Shown here: positions 24,881 through 34,020 of the stretch, in pieces | Layout of the letters: the number at the start of each line of letters is the position of its first letter | Numbering within the stretch: the stretch's first letter is position 1 | NCBI RefSeq assembly: GCF_900112225.1 | Contig: NZ_FOLD01000030.1 | Location: 1 to 64,000 of the forward strand | DNA from: Massilia yuzhufengensis | Lineage (GTDB): Bacteria; Pseudomonadota; Gammaproteobacteria; Burkholderiales; Burkholderiaceae_D | Direction: 5' to 3' | Length of the DNA: 64,000 nt | Position numbers and translations under genes: made by a program | The notes under the pieces: generated by a model | What the model was told of the DNA's origin: nothing | The model's database searches: none | What the model saw: only the letters and a program-made list of their open reading frames with translations

Positions 24881-26152
24881 ATGCAGCCAGTGAAACCTCA
24901 AGGAAGGCCGGCACTGCTGGTTATGCTGCTGGGCGCCAGCCTGGCCTGTTCCACGCTGGCCGAAGCGGCGCCGTTTTCCTACATGGACATCCTGAAGCGG
25001 GCCGAAGGCCGGGCCGGCGCGCCCGCCGTGTTCGCGAAACTGGACGCGATGAACCAGCAGGAGCGCAGCGCCTTCCTCGACGAGCAGCGCGGCGCGCTCG
25101 ACATGCTGCGCAATATGCGCTCGCTGGTGGGCGACGCCAGCGGCACGGCGCAGGCCTCCGCCTGGGTCGACATTGCCAGCGACCTGCCCGCCAGGTACGC
25201 GTCCCAAAGCGGGACAGTGCTGGAAGGGGCCAAGGCCGAAGACGCGCTGCAGGCGATCGTGCGCGAGGCCGCCAACCGGCAAATCGTCATCCTCAACTAA
25301 GCCCACCACGTCCCCGTTGGCCGCGTGTTCGCCGCCCGGCTGGCCAGGGAACTGCGCAAGATCGGTTTTACTTACCTGGCCTGCGAAACCTTCGACGAGC
25401 ATCTTTCCGCGCGTCCCGCCGCCATCACCGGGGACATGGGCTTTTATTCGCGCGAACCGATGTACGCGGGCTTCCTGCGCAGCGCACTGCGCGACGGCTG
25501 GACCTTCGTCGGCTACGACACCCATGCGGAAGCCGCCACCCAGCTTGAGCGCAACCGGCTGCGCGAAGTGGGCGCCGCCAGGAACATCATGGACAAGGTC
25601 TTCGCCGGGGACCCGAAGGCGAAGGTCTTTGTCTACGTGGGCTACGGCCACGCCATGAAGCAGAAAGAGGCGAATGGCGACGGCTGGAAATCGCTCGCGA
25701 CCCTGCTGCGCGAAGGGCAGGGCAGCGAGCCGCTGACGATCGACCAGGCCACCATGGTCGCGCGCGGCGACGCCCGCGTCGACCATCCGCAGTACCGGGC
25801 GACGATGCGGCGCCTGGCGCCGGCGCAGCCGATCGTGCTGAAAGCGGCGGCGGGCGGGTACGCCGTGCTGGCCGGCGTACCGGGCGGCTACGACATGCAG
25901 GTATTCCATCCCGACGAGACGGCCCTGAACAAGGATGGGCGGCCGCTGTGGATGGAGCGCCAGGCCGGCCTGCGTCCCCATCCGGTGCCTTTGACACTGC
26001 TGCCTGCCAGTGGGCGCCGGCTGGTGCAGGCGTATCACATCGAGGATGGAGACCAGGCCGTGCCGGCCGACCAGGTGCTGGTCGAAGCGGGCAAGCCGGC
26101 GCCGGCGTTCATGCTGCCGAATGGGCAGTTCCGCTACGGACACGAAGAGTGA
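24881..26152 (+). pseudogene. secreted ChaN/Tiki-like protein gene, interrupted by TAA
   Basis: One reading frame of 424 codons, split by a TAA at 25298-25300. The first part (139 residues) has a good ribosome-binding site (AAGGAG) and signal peptide (LLVMLLGASLACSTLAEA). The second part continues in the same frame without any gap. The break reads IVILN-stop-AHHVP, then GRVFAARLARELRKIGF and YLACETF. The expected residue is Glu, as in NEAHH, a metal- or catalytic-type motif like that of ChaN/Tiki-related proteins, so a single G-to-T change (GAA to TAA) explains it. The later part keeps intact-looking motifs (GYDTHAEAA, YVGYGHAMK). I infer a recent nonsense mutation or a sequencing error. The family name is tentative. 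Confidence 0.8.
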
Positions 26153-26634
26153 AGTAGGTCGGAAGCCGCGTCCGAATTCGATGCGGGACCCTATCGGCCA
26201 AAGGCGATCTTTTATTTTTTAACGGACCGAGCCGCTAAGGGAACGTTTACTGTCCAAATCGATTTGCCGGAGTTGAATTTAATAGCGGAGCTCATGGTCG
26301 TTACACCTTTCAATCGCACTTGTTCGTGAATTGGGAAACAACTGAGTCATCTGCGTTACAAAGCGGCTTCCGTCGCCTCAGCAGCTGGTGGGCCGGGAGA
26401 GCAATATTTGCAATCCCAGCTCCACTGTGACATCATGTTTCCTGCGGTCAACTAACTGATCCATGCGCGTGCCGCACAGTGGGAGATCTGGATCTATCGA
26501 GTGATCATAAGGCGGGCGCGGCGCTGTCGGGACGAACCGTAACCAAGAACCCAACGGCACACGTACCGAAATGGGTACAGGTTGCGCGGTACGGACTGTA
26601 AGAACTAATTTTTTTACGCACTGCGCGAAATTAA
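26153..26634. other. lower-GC gap, no gene recognised
   Basis: This 482-base stretch has clearly lower GC than its surroundings, with AT runs such as TTTTATTTTTTAAC near 26211. Frames on both strands are short and have unlikely composition. I see no RNA gene or insertion-sequence end. It forms the left part of an islet that runs to about 27,620. Confidence 0.6.
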
Positions 26635-27255
26635 GTGAAGGCGGTTCATTTGGCTATCCTGGGTTTTTTTGTCAGTGGAATATTTTTCGTGGTTCTTGCC
26701 ATATACCAGTTTATTAATTTGGTATTTGGAATCTGCGGCATATTCATGGCGTTTCAATTAATGATGGTCAGCGATAAGTTGCTCGCGACCTACAGCAGAT
26801 TCATGCCGATCCAATCGGAGTCTGCATCCGTCGCTCTTGGACTGCTGTTTTCGCTCCTAGCGATTTCATGCCTTGTTGGATTGGGCCATGCGGCGTTGTT
26901 GGGCTCAGCCATGATCGCCGTTATTCTCTCGCTAATAGGCTTACTTTTTGGGATGGAAGCCGTGGCATTCCTGGTAGGCGCTTTGGTCGTTTTCTTGATG
27001 CCATTCCTGTTTAAAAACCTGGCTTTCCCCTTGATCTTATGGAAAGATGAAGGTGACCATTGGCTGGAGTGCATGGCTAAAACTCTTCTGCTTGCGATTA
27101 TCTCCGCGCCAGCGTTTATAACGGTTATGGTCGAGTTGGTGGTATTCGTGGATGGCGGAAGGGCGCAAGCCGAAGGATTTACTAGCTACATTCTGGCGCC
27201 AATATTATATGTTACATTGTTCTTCGCGCAGCTTAAGAGAAACAGACTCGTGTAG
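26635..27255 (+). CDS. multi-helix membrane protein of unknown family
   Basis: A 206-residue frame with at least five strongly hydrophobic segments: LAILGFFVSGIFFVVLAIY (about 6-24), FGICGIFMAFQLMM, ALGLLFSLLAISCLVGLG, MIAVILSLIGLLFG with VAFLVGALVVFLMPFLF, LLLAIISAPAFITVMVELVV, and a last one at YILAPILYVTLFF. A short charged loop (WKDEGDHW) lies near 137. The start is uncertain: GTG 26635 has no ribosome-binding site, while TTG 26650 sits a few bases after AAGGCGG. GC content and codon choice differ strongly from neighbouring genes, which suggests transfer. No family recognised and no partner gene nearby. Confidence 0.6.
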   Translation: MKAVHLAILGFFVSGIFFVVLAIYQFINLVFGICGIFMAFQLMMVSDKLLATYSRFMPIQSESASVALGLLFSLLAISCLVGLGHAALLGSAMIAVILSLIGLLFGMEAVAFLVGALVVFLMPFLFKNLAFPLILWKDEGDHWLECMAKTLLLAIISAPAFITVMVELVVFVDGGRAQAEGFTSYILAPILYVTLFFAQLKRNRLV

Positions 27256-27625
27256 GAGAGATTCATGTTCCAGCCGCTAATCAAAGATCGACGGTTAATT
27301 TGCTTAGCGTCGAAGTGCCAGATAGACGCTTCGATTTGCGGCGCCTGGTGCTAACGGCGGGCTAGTAATTTCGGAAATGCGCCCGGTCTTGGGGTGACCT
27401 TCCGCGAAGTTCGATCGCTGATGGATGCGCGCAGACAAGCGACGATGTAGAAGCAGTCCGAGCTGGACAGGGTTGTCCAGTCCCGGGCTGGATATTAGAT
27501 TCAGTAAAAAATCGGAAGTGCCTGCAACCCAGATGCACAAGCTGGAATTCGATTGGCTGCCTACATCCCTGCCGTGAGCTTGGCGAATGACGAAACCGTT
27601 TTTCTCGCAGGTTAACAGCCAGCAC
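27256..27625. other. lower-GC gap, no supported gene
   Basis: This 370-base stretch is the right part of the lower-GC islet. A 110-codon minus-strand frame (27304-27636, TTG start) overlaps the end of the AAA+ ATPase gene, but its composition is not protein-like enough to call. Confidence 0.5.
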
Positions 27626-28585
27626 TCAGAATCCAATCCGCCCCTTGCCCGCCACCGCCCTGATGCGGATATCCTCCGCCCTCACATGACCCCGCCCGTC
27701 CGCCACCACAAACGCAAGCCCATCCAATAAGATCTTGCGCAGGTCGCGTGGCGATACCGGCGCCAGCTTGTCCAGCACGTTCGCGCCCAGGCTGTCGTCG
27801 AAGCCCTCGAGCTTGAGTTCCCGCACCAGCGCCCGATGCATGCGCTGCGCGATCCCGGCCGCCTGCTCGCGCGTCGGCGCCGGCACCTCGTATACCGCCA
27901 TGCGGTTGAGCAGCGGGGCAGGGATGCCCTCGACCGAATCGGCCGTCAGCACCCAGAAGATCTGGCTGGCGTCGAGCTCCACGTCGATGAACTCGTCGCG
28001 GAAGGCCTTCGAGGTTTCCGGTTCCAGCAACTGGTAGAGCGCCGCCAGCGGATCGGACTGGCTCGAGCCGCTGGCTTTTTCCACTTCGTCGAGCACCACT
28101 ACCGGATTGGCGTACTGGCCGCGTACCAGGCGCTCGGCCACCTTGCCGCATTTGGCGCCGCGCCAGCTTGCCGAGCTGCCGGTGATGACGAAGCCGGCCG
28201 ACAGCGCATTCATGCTGATCAGCTCGCATTCGGTCTGCATCACGCGCGCCAGGCGCCGGGCGAAGTGGGTCTTGCCCACGCCGGGGCCGCCCAGCAGCAG
28301 GATCGGCATGACATTGAAGCCGCCCTGGCCGCCCTTGCCGGCGTGCGCCAGGCGCAGGTAGCGGGCCAGGTCGCCCAGCACTTCATTAAAATTTGGGCAC
28401 TCCTCGAACAATGGGTCCAGCGCACTGGTCGAAGAAGGAGTGGTGACGAAGCGCTCGGCCCCGGTCTCCAGCATGCGCTCGTAGAAGGCCTCGAGTTCCG
28501 GCGAACGGCCGCGGCTGCGGTCGAGCGCTTCCTGGACTTCGACCAGGTCGTAGACTGCGCAGGTATGGGCGAGGGTGATGCTCAC
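27626..28585 (-). CDS. Lon-like AAA+ ATPase without protease domain
   Basis: A 319-residue protein. I chose the GTG at 28585 because AAGGAG lies a few bases upstream. The in-frame extension before it has no similarity. A short helical N-terminus (about 1-85) precedes one AAA+ module: Walker A GGPGVGKT at 99-106, Walker B VVVLDEVEKA with D166-E167, sensor 1 region WVLTADSVEGIP, arginine finger PAPLLNRM, and sensor 2 PRDLRK. The stretch SDPLAALYQLLEPETSKAF aligns well with the Lon ATPase core (DPAAALLEVLDPEQ). No Ser-Lys protease domain follows and there is no Lon N-domain, so it would work as a remodelling ATPase or with a separate partner. It is divergent from mraZ and has no operon partner. 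Confidence 0.82.
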   Translation of the reverse strand: MSITLAHTCAVYDLVEVQEALDRSRGRSPELEAFYERMLETGAERFVTTPSSTSALDPLFEECPNFNEVLGDLARYLRLAHAGKGGQGGFNVMPILLLGGPGVGKTHFARRLARVMQTECELISMNALSAGFVITGSSASWRGAKCGKVAERLVRGQYANPVVVLDEVEKASGSSQSDPLAALYQLLEPETSKAFRDEFIDVELDASQIFWVLTADSVEGIPAPLLNRMAVYEVPAPTREQAAGIAQRMHRALVRELKLEGFDDSLGANVLDKLAPVSPRDLRKILLDGLAFVVADGRGHVRAEDIRIRAVAGKGRIGF

Positions 28586-28909
28586 TGATGTCTCCTTTGC
28601 AACAAACACAAGGAAGGCGGCAACGCAGCGTGGGAGGTGGTCGCCTCGCTTCGATCCTAACGCTTCTCGACAGACGTCGCTAGTTACGCGAAGCAATGCT
28701 GCAAGGAAACTTTAGTTTCCATTAGAAGAGGCAAGGGCCGCCATGACATTGATCAATGGGAAATATTCACTGTAGAGGTGAGGCTCAACCTTCACTGTAT
28801 TTCCTAAGTGACTGATTTAGGAGACATTTTACCTTGACATACGGTCAATACATGAGGCTAAGTCCTTGGTTTCATTAGACAATTTAGGATTTGCCAAACG
28901 TGAATTCGC
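28586..28909. other. AT-rich region upstream of Pmra
   Basis: About 320 bases between the divergent AAA+ ATPase gene and Pmra, lower in GC than the flanks. It has a direct repeat TTCACTGTA at 28766 and 28791 and no believable gene. It probably carries the promoter of the ATPase gene and upstream control sequence for dcw. Confidence 0.5.
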
Positions 28910-28938
28910 TTGACCGTTAACATTGATTCCAATAAAGT
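28910..28938 (+). promoter_or_regulatory. Pmra promoter of the dcw cluster
   Basis: TTGACC (28910-28915), a 17-base spacer and TAAAGT (28933-28938) form a plausible sigma-70 promoter, about 100 bases before the mraZ start codon. The last base of the -10 is the first base of the MraZ operator, as expected for a self-repressed mra promoter. A further TTGACA at 28834-28839 lacks a convincing -10. Confidence 0.7.
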
Positions 28939-28972
28939 GGGAAACAGTGTGAAAAAGTGTCGATTTGTGGGG
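28938..28972 (+). promoter_or_regulatory. MraZ operator, four boxes at 10-bp period
   Basis: Pentamers TGGGA, TGTGA, TGTCG and TGGGG start at 28938, 28948, 28958 and 28968, exactly ten bases apart. MraZ is known to bind direct TGGGN repeats separated by five bases. The outer two boxes are perfect, and the inner two keep TG but lose the G run. The operator directly follows the -10 of the promoter, so MraZ binding would block initiation. Downstream to 29036 lies an AT-rich leader. Confidence 0.8.
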
Positions 28973-29036
28973 GATTTTCCGAACCCCGAACGGCCAAAAA
29001 ATTCTAAATTGCTAATTCTCCAAGCTAGGTAAATAC

Positions 29037-29465
29037 GTGTTCCAGGGCGCGTCAGCGATCAACCTCGATGCAAAAGGAAGGATGTCGATTCCGGCAAAGC
29101 ATCGTGACGCCCTCGCGGTGCAGTGCGAAGGCCGGATGACGATGACCAAGCACCCGCATGGCTGCCTGCTGTTCTTCCCGCGTCCGGTGTGGGAGCAGCA
29201 TCGCGACCAGATCGCCGCGTGGCCGATGTCGGCGCGCGCGTGGCAGCGCATTTTCCTTGGTAACGCCTGCGATGTCGAGCTGGACAGCGCTGGCCGCGTG
29301 CTCATTTCCCCTGAGCTGCGCGCCGCCGTGGGGCTGGAGAAGGAAGTCATGATGTTGGGTATGGGCACCCACTTTGAAATCTGGGATGCCGCCAAGCTTG
29401 CCGAAAGCGAAGCCGAAGCTGTCTCCGGCGGCATGCCCGATGTCCTTTCCAACTTCTCCTTCTGA
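29037..29465 (+). CDS. mraZ: transcriptional regulator MraZ
   Basis: A 142-residue protein with two SpoVT-AbrB half-domains, [13 protein letters not shown] near 10-22 and [13 protein letters not shown] near 83-95. It forms a ring-shaped oligomer and represses its own dcw promoter through TGGGN repeats, which are present upstream. It begins at GTG ([11 protein letters not shown]), the common start of the family. A seven-base gap separates it from rsmH. Overproduction of MraZ relative to RsmH is toxic in E. coli, which fits the tight pairing seen here. Confidence 0.97.
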   Translation: MFQGASAINLDAKGRMSIPAKHRDALAVQCEGRMTMTKHPHGCLLFFPRPVWEQHRDQIAAWPMSARAWQRIFLGNACDVELDSAGRVLISPELRAAVGLEKEVMMLGMGTHFEIWDAAKLAESEAEAVSGGMPDVLSNFSF

Positions 29466-29472
29466 GGCACCG

Positions 29473-30447
29473 ATGACGGAAACAAGCCCGGTGCTCCACA
29501 GTGATGGTCCCGAATACCAGCACCGCACGGTGCTGCTCGATGAAGCGGTCGACGCGCTGAACCTGGAAGGGGAGCGCGCCAACGGTACTTATATAGATGG
29601 CACTTTCGGGCGCGGCGGCCACAGCCGCCTGATCCTGTCGCGGCTCGGCCCCCAGGGCCGCCTGATCGCGTTCGACAAGGACCCGCAGGCCATCGCCACG
29701 GCGGAGACGGTGAACGACCCCCGTTTCACGATCGTGCATGACAGTTTTGCCACGATGTCCGACGCGCTGGCCGCGCGCGGCGTTCAGCAGGTGGACGGCG
29801 TCTTGCTGGACCTTGGTATCTCGTCGCCCCAGGTGGACGACGCCAGCCGCGGATTCAGCTTCCGCCAGGATGGACCGCTCGACATGCGCATGGATACCAC
29901 GCGCGGCATGTCGGCGGCCGAATGGCTGGCGATCGCGACGGAACAACAATTGGAAAAGGTGATACGGGATTATGGAGAAGAGCGGTTTGCTTTCCAGATT
30001 GCAAAGGCGATTGTTGCTCGCCGGGCAATCGAGCCAATTTCGACCACACGAGAGTTTGCCGCAATCGTGGCAAACGCGGTCAAGACTCGGGAAAAAGGCA
30101 AGGATCCGGCAACCCGGACCTTTCAGGCTGTCCGGATTTTCATCAATAAAGAGCTTGAAGACCTTGAAGCAGGTCTGATCGCTGCCTACAGCGTGCTGGC
30201 GCCGGGTGCGCGCATGTCCGTGATCAGCTTCCACTCGCTGGAAGACCGCATGGTCAAGCAGTTCCTGGCATCGAAGGCCAAGGTCGAGCAGCCGGACCGC
30301 CGGCTGCCGATCCGCGCCGTCGACCTGCCGCAGCCCCTGATGAAGCTGATCCACAAGACCAAGCCGTCCGACGAGGAAGTGGGCGCCAATCCGCGCGCCC
30401 GCTCGGCCGTGCTGCGCGTGGCCGAACGCCTTGGGGACCCGGCATGA
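29473..30447 (+). CDS. rsmH: 16S rRNA m4C1402 methyltransferase RsmH
   Basis: A 324-residue SAM-dependent enzyme that N4-methylates C1402 of 16S rRNA in the ribosomal P site. It shows [14 protein letters not shown], the SAM loop [41 protein letters not shown] and the closing [13 protein letters not shown]. The start at 29473 follows GAGGCACCG. An upstream frame inside mraZ is a shadow. The middle of the gene (about 29,940-30,180) has clearly lower GC and different codon choice than both ends, although the protein motifs are continuous. It overlaps ftsL by four bases. Confidence 0.97.
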   Translation: MTETSPVLHSDGPEYQHRTVLLDEAVDALNLEGERANGTYIDGTFGRGGHSRLILSRLGPQGRLIAFDKDPQAIATAETVNDPRFTIVHDSFATMSDALAARGVQQVDGVLLDLGISSPQVDDASRGFSFRQDGPLDMRMDTTRGMSAAEWLAIATEQQLEKVIRDYGEERFAFQIAKAIVARRAIEPISTTREFAAIVANAVKTREKGKDPATRTFQAVRIFINKELEDLEAGLIAAYSVLAPGARMSVISFHSLEDRMVKQFLASKAKVEQPDRRLPIRAVDLPQPLMKLIHKTKPSDEEVGANPRARSAVLRVAERLGDPA

Positions 30448-30716
30448 ACGCCAAGCTCAATATCGTCCTGACGCTGGCGCTGGTCGGCTGCGCGCTGTCG
30501 GTGGTGAACGCGCGCTACCAGGCGCGCCACCTGCTGATCGAACTGGAACGCCTGCAGCAGCACGCGCGCCAGCTCGACATCGACTGGTCCCAGCTCCAGC
30601 TCGACCAGTCCACCCTGGGCAAGAACGAACGCATCGAGCAGATCGCCCGCACCAGCCTGAACATGGCCCCGCTGACCCCGGCCCGTACCCAATACCTGAC
30701 GGAAGGCGCAAAATGA
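30444..30716 (+). CDS. ftsL: cell-division protein FtsL
   Basis: A 90-residue bitopic protein. The N-terminal helix ([21 protein letters not shown]-like, about 5-25) is followed by a periplasmic coiled coil ([20 protein letters not shown], then LQLDQSTL) and a short tail. FtsL joins FtsB and FtsQ to activate FtsWI. Sequence is poorly conserved, so the call rests on position between rsmH and ftsI, size and layout. It overlaps both neighbours by four bases (ATGA). Confidence 0.95.
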   Translation: MNAKLNIVLTLALVGCALSVVNARYQARHLLIELERLQQHARQLDIDWSQLQLDQSTLGKNERIEQIARTSLNMAPLTPARTQYLTEGAK

Positions 30717-32488
30717 GTCGCGGCGAACGGCGGACCGGAGCCCGCGTGGCCGCCTCCAAGGGCGTGGCTTTCTCGAAAAGCCCGGTGCTGGCCGTGCGCG
30801 TGCCGAACTGGCGTTCGCGCCTGGTGCTGTTCGTGTTGTTCGCCGCCTTCCTCGGCCTGGGCGTGCGCGCGCTCTGGCTGCAGGGCATGTCGACCCAGTT
30901 CCTGCAAAAGCAGGGCAAGAGCCGCTACGAGCGCGTGGTCGAACTGCCGGCCGCGCGCGGCAAGATCATGGACCGCAACGGCCAGGTGCTGGCCTCCTCG
31001 CTGCCGGTCAAGGCGGTGGCCGCCTTCCCAAAGGAAGTGCTGAAGGAGCCGGCTGAGAAGCTGGCCGAACTGGCACGCCTGCTCGACATGCCGATGGCCG
31101 AGCTGCGCACCAAGCTCGACCCGAAGCGCACCTATGTCTACCTGAAACGCCAGGTCGAGATGGACGCGGTCGAGAAAATCGAAAAGCTGAAGATCGACGG
31201 CATCGACACCCGCAAGGAATACAAGCGCTTCTACCCGCAGGGCGAAGTGATGACCCACCTGGTGGGCTTCACCAACGTCGAGGACGTGGGCCAGGAAGGC
31301 ATGGAGCTGTTCCACCAGAAGAACCTGATGGGCGTGCCGGGCAGCCGCCGCGTCATCCGCGACCGCCTCGGCCACATCGCCGAAGACCTGGGCATGTTCC
31401 GCGAGCCGCACGAAGGCAAGGACCTGACCCTGTCGGTCGACAGCAAGCTGCAGTACATCGCCTTCACCAGCGTGAAGAATGCGGTGGAAAAGTTCAACGC
31501 CCAGGCCGGCGGCGCCGTGGTGCTCGACGTGCAGACCGGCGAAGTGCTGGCCATGGCCAACTACCCGACCTACAACCCGAACGACCGCTCCAAGCTCACC
31601 GGCGCCCAGCTGCGCAACCGCGTCATCACCGATACCTTCGAGCCCGGTTCGACCATCAAGCCGATCACCGTGGCGCTGGGCCTGGAGACCCGCCGCATCA
31701 CCCCGGACACCGTGTTCGACGTCTCGCCCGGCTACATGATGGTGACCGGCAAACGCATCCGCGACACCCACAACTACGGCGTGCGCACCGTGGGCGGCAT
31801 CATCCAGAAATCGTCCAACATCGGCGTGGTGAAGATCGCGCAAATGATCCCGCAGCAGGAAATGTGGGAGATGTACACCAAGCTGGGCTACGGCCAGGCG
31901 CCGCGCTTCGGCTTCCCTGGCGCCACCGCCGGCCGCGTGCGCCCATGGAAATCCTGGCGCCCGATCGAATACGCCAACATGGCCTTCGGCCACGGCCTGT
32001 CGGTGTCGCTGCTGCAGATGGCGCGCTCGTACATGATCTTCGCGCGCCAGGGCGACATCATCCCGCTGTCCTTCCTGAAAGTGGATGAAGAGCCGATCGG
32101 CCAGCAGGTGATCTCGCCCAGGACCGCGGCCCAGGTGCGCACCATGCTCGAATCCGTGGTCGGTCCGGAAGGCACGGCCTCGAAGGCCCAGGTGGCCGGC
32201 TACCGCGTGGGCGGCAAGACCGGCACCGCCGAGAAGATCGTCAACGGCCGCTACTCGCGCACCGACAACATCGGCTACTTCGTCGGCATCGCCCCGATGT
32301 CCAAGCCGCGCTTCGTCATCGCCGTCATGATCGACAACCCGCGCGGCGCGCTGCGCACCGGCGGCAGCGTCGCCGCGCCCACCGCCGCCGACCTGGCGGC
32401 CAATGCGCTGCGGGCCGCGAACGTGCCGCCCGACTCGTCGATCACCGACATCATCATTCCGGAAGAACCGGTAGAGGAGAGCTTGTGA
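30713..32488 (+). CDS. ftsI: septal peptidoglycan transpeptidase FtsI (PBP3)
   Basis: A 591-residue class B penicillin-binding protein that cross-links septal peptidoglycan. After a basic cytoplasmic start, one helix (LVLFVLFAAFLGLGVRALWL, about 38-57) anchors it. The pedestal domain includes RGKIMDRNGQVLASS. The transpeptidase domain has all three active-site motifs: S313-T-I-K in FEPGSTIKPI, SSN at 367-369 and KTG at 502-504. It pairs with FtsW, encoded later in the cluster. The ATG at 30713 overlaps the ftsL stop. Confidence 0.98.
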   Translation: MSRGERRTGARVAASKGVAFSKSPVLAVRVPNWRSRLVLFVLFAAFLGLGVRALWLQGMSTQFLQKQGKSRYERVVELPAARGKIMDRNGQVLASSLPVKAVAAFPKEVLKEPAEKLAELARLLDMPMAELRTKLDPKRTYVYLKRQVEMDAVEKIEKLKIDGIDTRKEYKRFYPQGEVMTHLVGFTNVEDVGQEGMELFHQKNLMGVPGSRRVIRDRLGHIAEDLGMFREPHEGKDLTLSVDSKLQYIAFTSVKNAVEKFNAQAGGAVVLDVQTGEVLAMANYPTYNPNDRSKLTGAQLRNRVITDTFEPGSTIKPITVALGLETRRITPDTVFDVSPGYMMVTGKRIRDTHNYGVRTVGGIIQKSSNIGVVKIAQMIPQQEMWEMYTKLGYGQAPRFGFPGATAGRVRPWKSWRPIEYANMAFGHGLSVSLLQMARSYMIFARQGDIIPLSFLKVDEEPIGQQVISPRTAAQVRTMLESVVGPEGTASKAQVAGYRVGGKTGTAEKIVNGRYSRTDNIGYFVGIAPMSKPRFVIAVMIDNPRGALRTGGSVAAPTAADLAANALRAANVPPDSSITDIIIPEEPVEESL

Positions 32489-34020
32489 TGGCGCTGAGCC
32501 TCGACGACACCTGCCTGTGGATCCGCGCCGCCGCACCTGGCGGCCGTCTCGTTTCCGATTCGCGCCAGGTCGGCAAGGGCGACGTGTTCTTTGCCTATCC
32601 GGGCGAAGCGGTCGACGGCCGCGCCTACATCGCAGCGGCAATCGCCGCCGGCGCGGCCGCCATCGTGTTCGAGGAAAACGGCTACGCCTGGGATGCGGCG
32701 CATGATGTTGCGCACCTGGCCGTGGCCGGCCTGAAGAAAAACGCCGGCCCGATCGCCCACGGCGTGCTGGAGATGCCGGACGCCGGCATGTTCACCGTCG
32801 CCGTCACCGGCACCAATGGCAAGACCTCGTGCGCGGTGTGGGCCGGGCAGGCGCTGGCGCGCCTCGGCGAAACCACCGCCGTCATCGGCACGCTCGGCGT
32901 CGGCCTGTTCAAGGGCAAGGCCGAGCCGAGTTTTGACGCCACTGGCTACACCACGCCGGACGCCGTGCTGCTGGCCCAGAAGCTGGCCGACATGCGCGCC
33001 CAGGGCGCGACCGCGCTGGCCATCGAAGCCTCGTCCATCGGCCTGGTGCAGGACCGCGCCGCCGGCATGCACTTCGACGTCGCCATCTTCACCAACCTGA
33101 CCCGCGACCACCTCGACTTCCATGGCGACATGGACAGCTACGAGGCGGCCAAGCGCACCCTGTTCGAATGGGAAGGCTTGAGGGCGGCCATCGTGAACCT
33201 GGACGACCCGGCAGGGCAGCGCCTGGTCGCGCACCTGCGCGCCAATGTCGCCGAGCTGGCGGTCACCGGCTACACGCTCAAGGATGAAGCGGCGCAGCCG
33301 GCCATCGACGGCGTCGGCATCCTGCGCGCCTCGAACATGCGCAGCCGCCACGCCGGTACCGAATTCCACCTCGAGTCGCCCCAGGGCGCCGCCAACCTCA
33401 AGACCCAGCTGGTCGGCCACTTCAACGTCAGCAATGCGCTGGCGGTGCTGGGCGCGCTGCTGGCCAAGGGCGTGGCGCTCAAGGATGCGGTGGGCGCCAT
33501 CGACGCGCTGGCGCCGGCCCCGGGCCGCATGCAGCAGATCGGCGGCCAGGACGCGCCAATGGTCGTGATCGACTACGCACACACACCGGACGCGCTGGAA
33601 AAGACCCTGGGCGCGCTGCGCCAGGTGGCCCTTGAACGCGGCGGCCAGCTGTGGTGCGTGTTCGGCTGCGGCGGCGACCGCGATCCGGGCAAGCGCCCGC
33701 AGATGGGCGCCATCGCCCAGGCAGCCGACCACGTGCTGGTCACCAGCGACAACCCGCGCAGCGAGGAACCATCGACCATCATCGCCCAGATCGTCGCCGG
33801 CATGCAGCAGCGCGCCGACAACCAGGACCAGGCCGTCGAAGACCGCGCCAATGCCATCCTGCTGGCTGTGAAGAACGCCGGCAAGCAGGACGTGATCCTG
33901 CTGGCAGGGAAGGGCCATGAGCCCTACCAGGAAATCAAGGGCAAGAAGATGCCGTTCTCCGACGCCGACCACGCCACGCTGGCGCTCAGCGCCCGGCTCA
34001 CCATGATGAGGAGCCACTAA
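32488..34020 (+). CDS. murE: UDP-MurNAc-tripeptide synthetase MurE
   Basis: A 510-residue ATP-dependent ligase that adds the third residue to UDP-MurNAc-dipeptide in the cytoplasm. It has the ATP loop GTNGKTSCAVW, the carbamylated-Lys region, DYAHTPDAL, FGCGGDRDPGKRP and the substrate-selecting DNPRSEEP. The DNPR sequence marks meso-diaminopimelate as the added amino acid. AGGAG lies eight bases before ATG 32488. A GTG one codon upstream is also possible. The ATG overlaps the ftsI stop by one base, and the gene end overlaps murF by one base. Confidence 0.98.
   Translation: MALSLDDTCLWIRAAAPGGRLVSDSRQVGKGDVFFAYPGEAVDGRAYIAAAIAAGAAAIVFEENGYAWDAAHDVAHLAVAGLKKNAGPIAHGVLEMPDAGMFTVAVTGTNGKTSCAVWAGQALARLGETTAVIGTLGVGLFKGKAEPSFDATGYTTPDAVLLAQKLADMRAQGATALAIEASSIGLVQDRAAGMHFDVAIFTNLTRDHLDFHGDMDSYEAAKRTLFEWEGLRAAIVNLDDPAGQRLVAHLRANVAELAVTGYTLKDEAAQPAIDGVGILRASNMRSRHAGTEFHLESPQGAANLKTQLVGHFNVSNALAVLGALLAKGVALKDAVGAIDALAPAPGRMQQIGGQDAPMVVIDYAHTPDALEKTLGALRQVALERGGQLWCVFGCGGDRDPGKRPQMGAIAQAADHVLVTSDNPRSEEPSTIIAQIVAGMQQRADNQDQAVEDRANAILLAVKNAGKQDVILLAGKGHEPYQEIKGKKMPFSDADHATLALSARLTMMRSH

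Noticed and set aside
27304-27636. 110-codon minus-strand frame ending the low-GC islet
   Set aside because: TTG start inside the end of the ATPase gene, composition not convincing, no motif. It could be translated by coupling, but I cannot support it.
28834-28839. Second mra promoter at TTGACA
   Set aside because: Consensus -35 but no -10 at proper spacing. The downstream TTGACC-N17-TAAAGT fits better.
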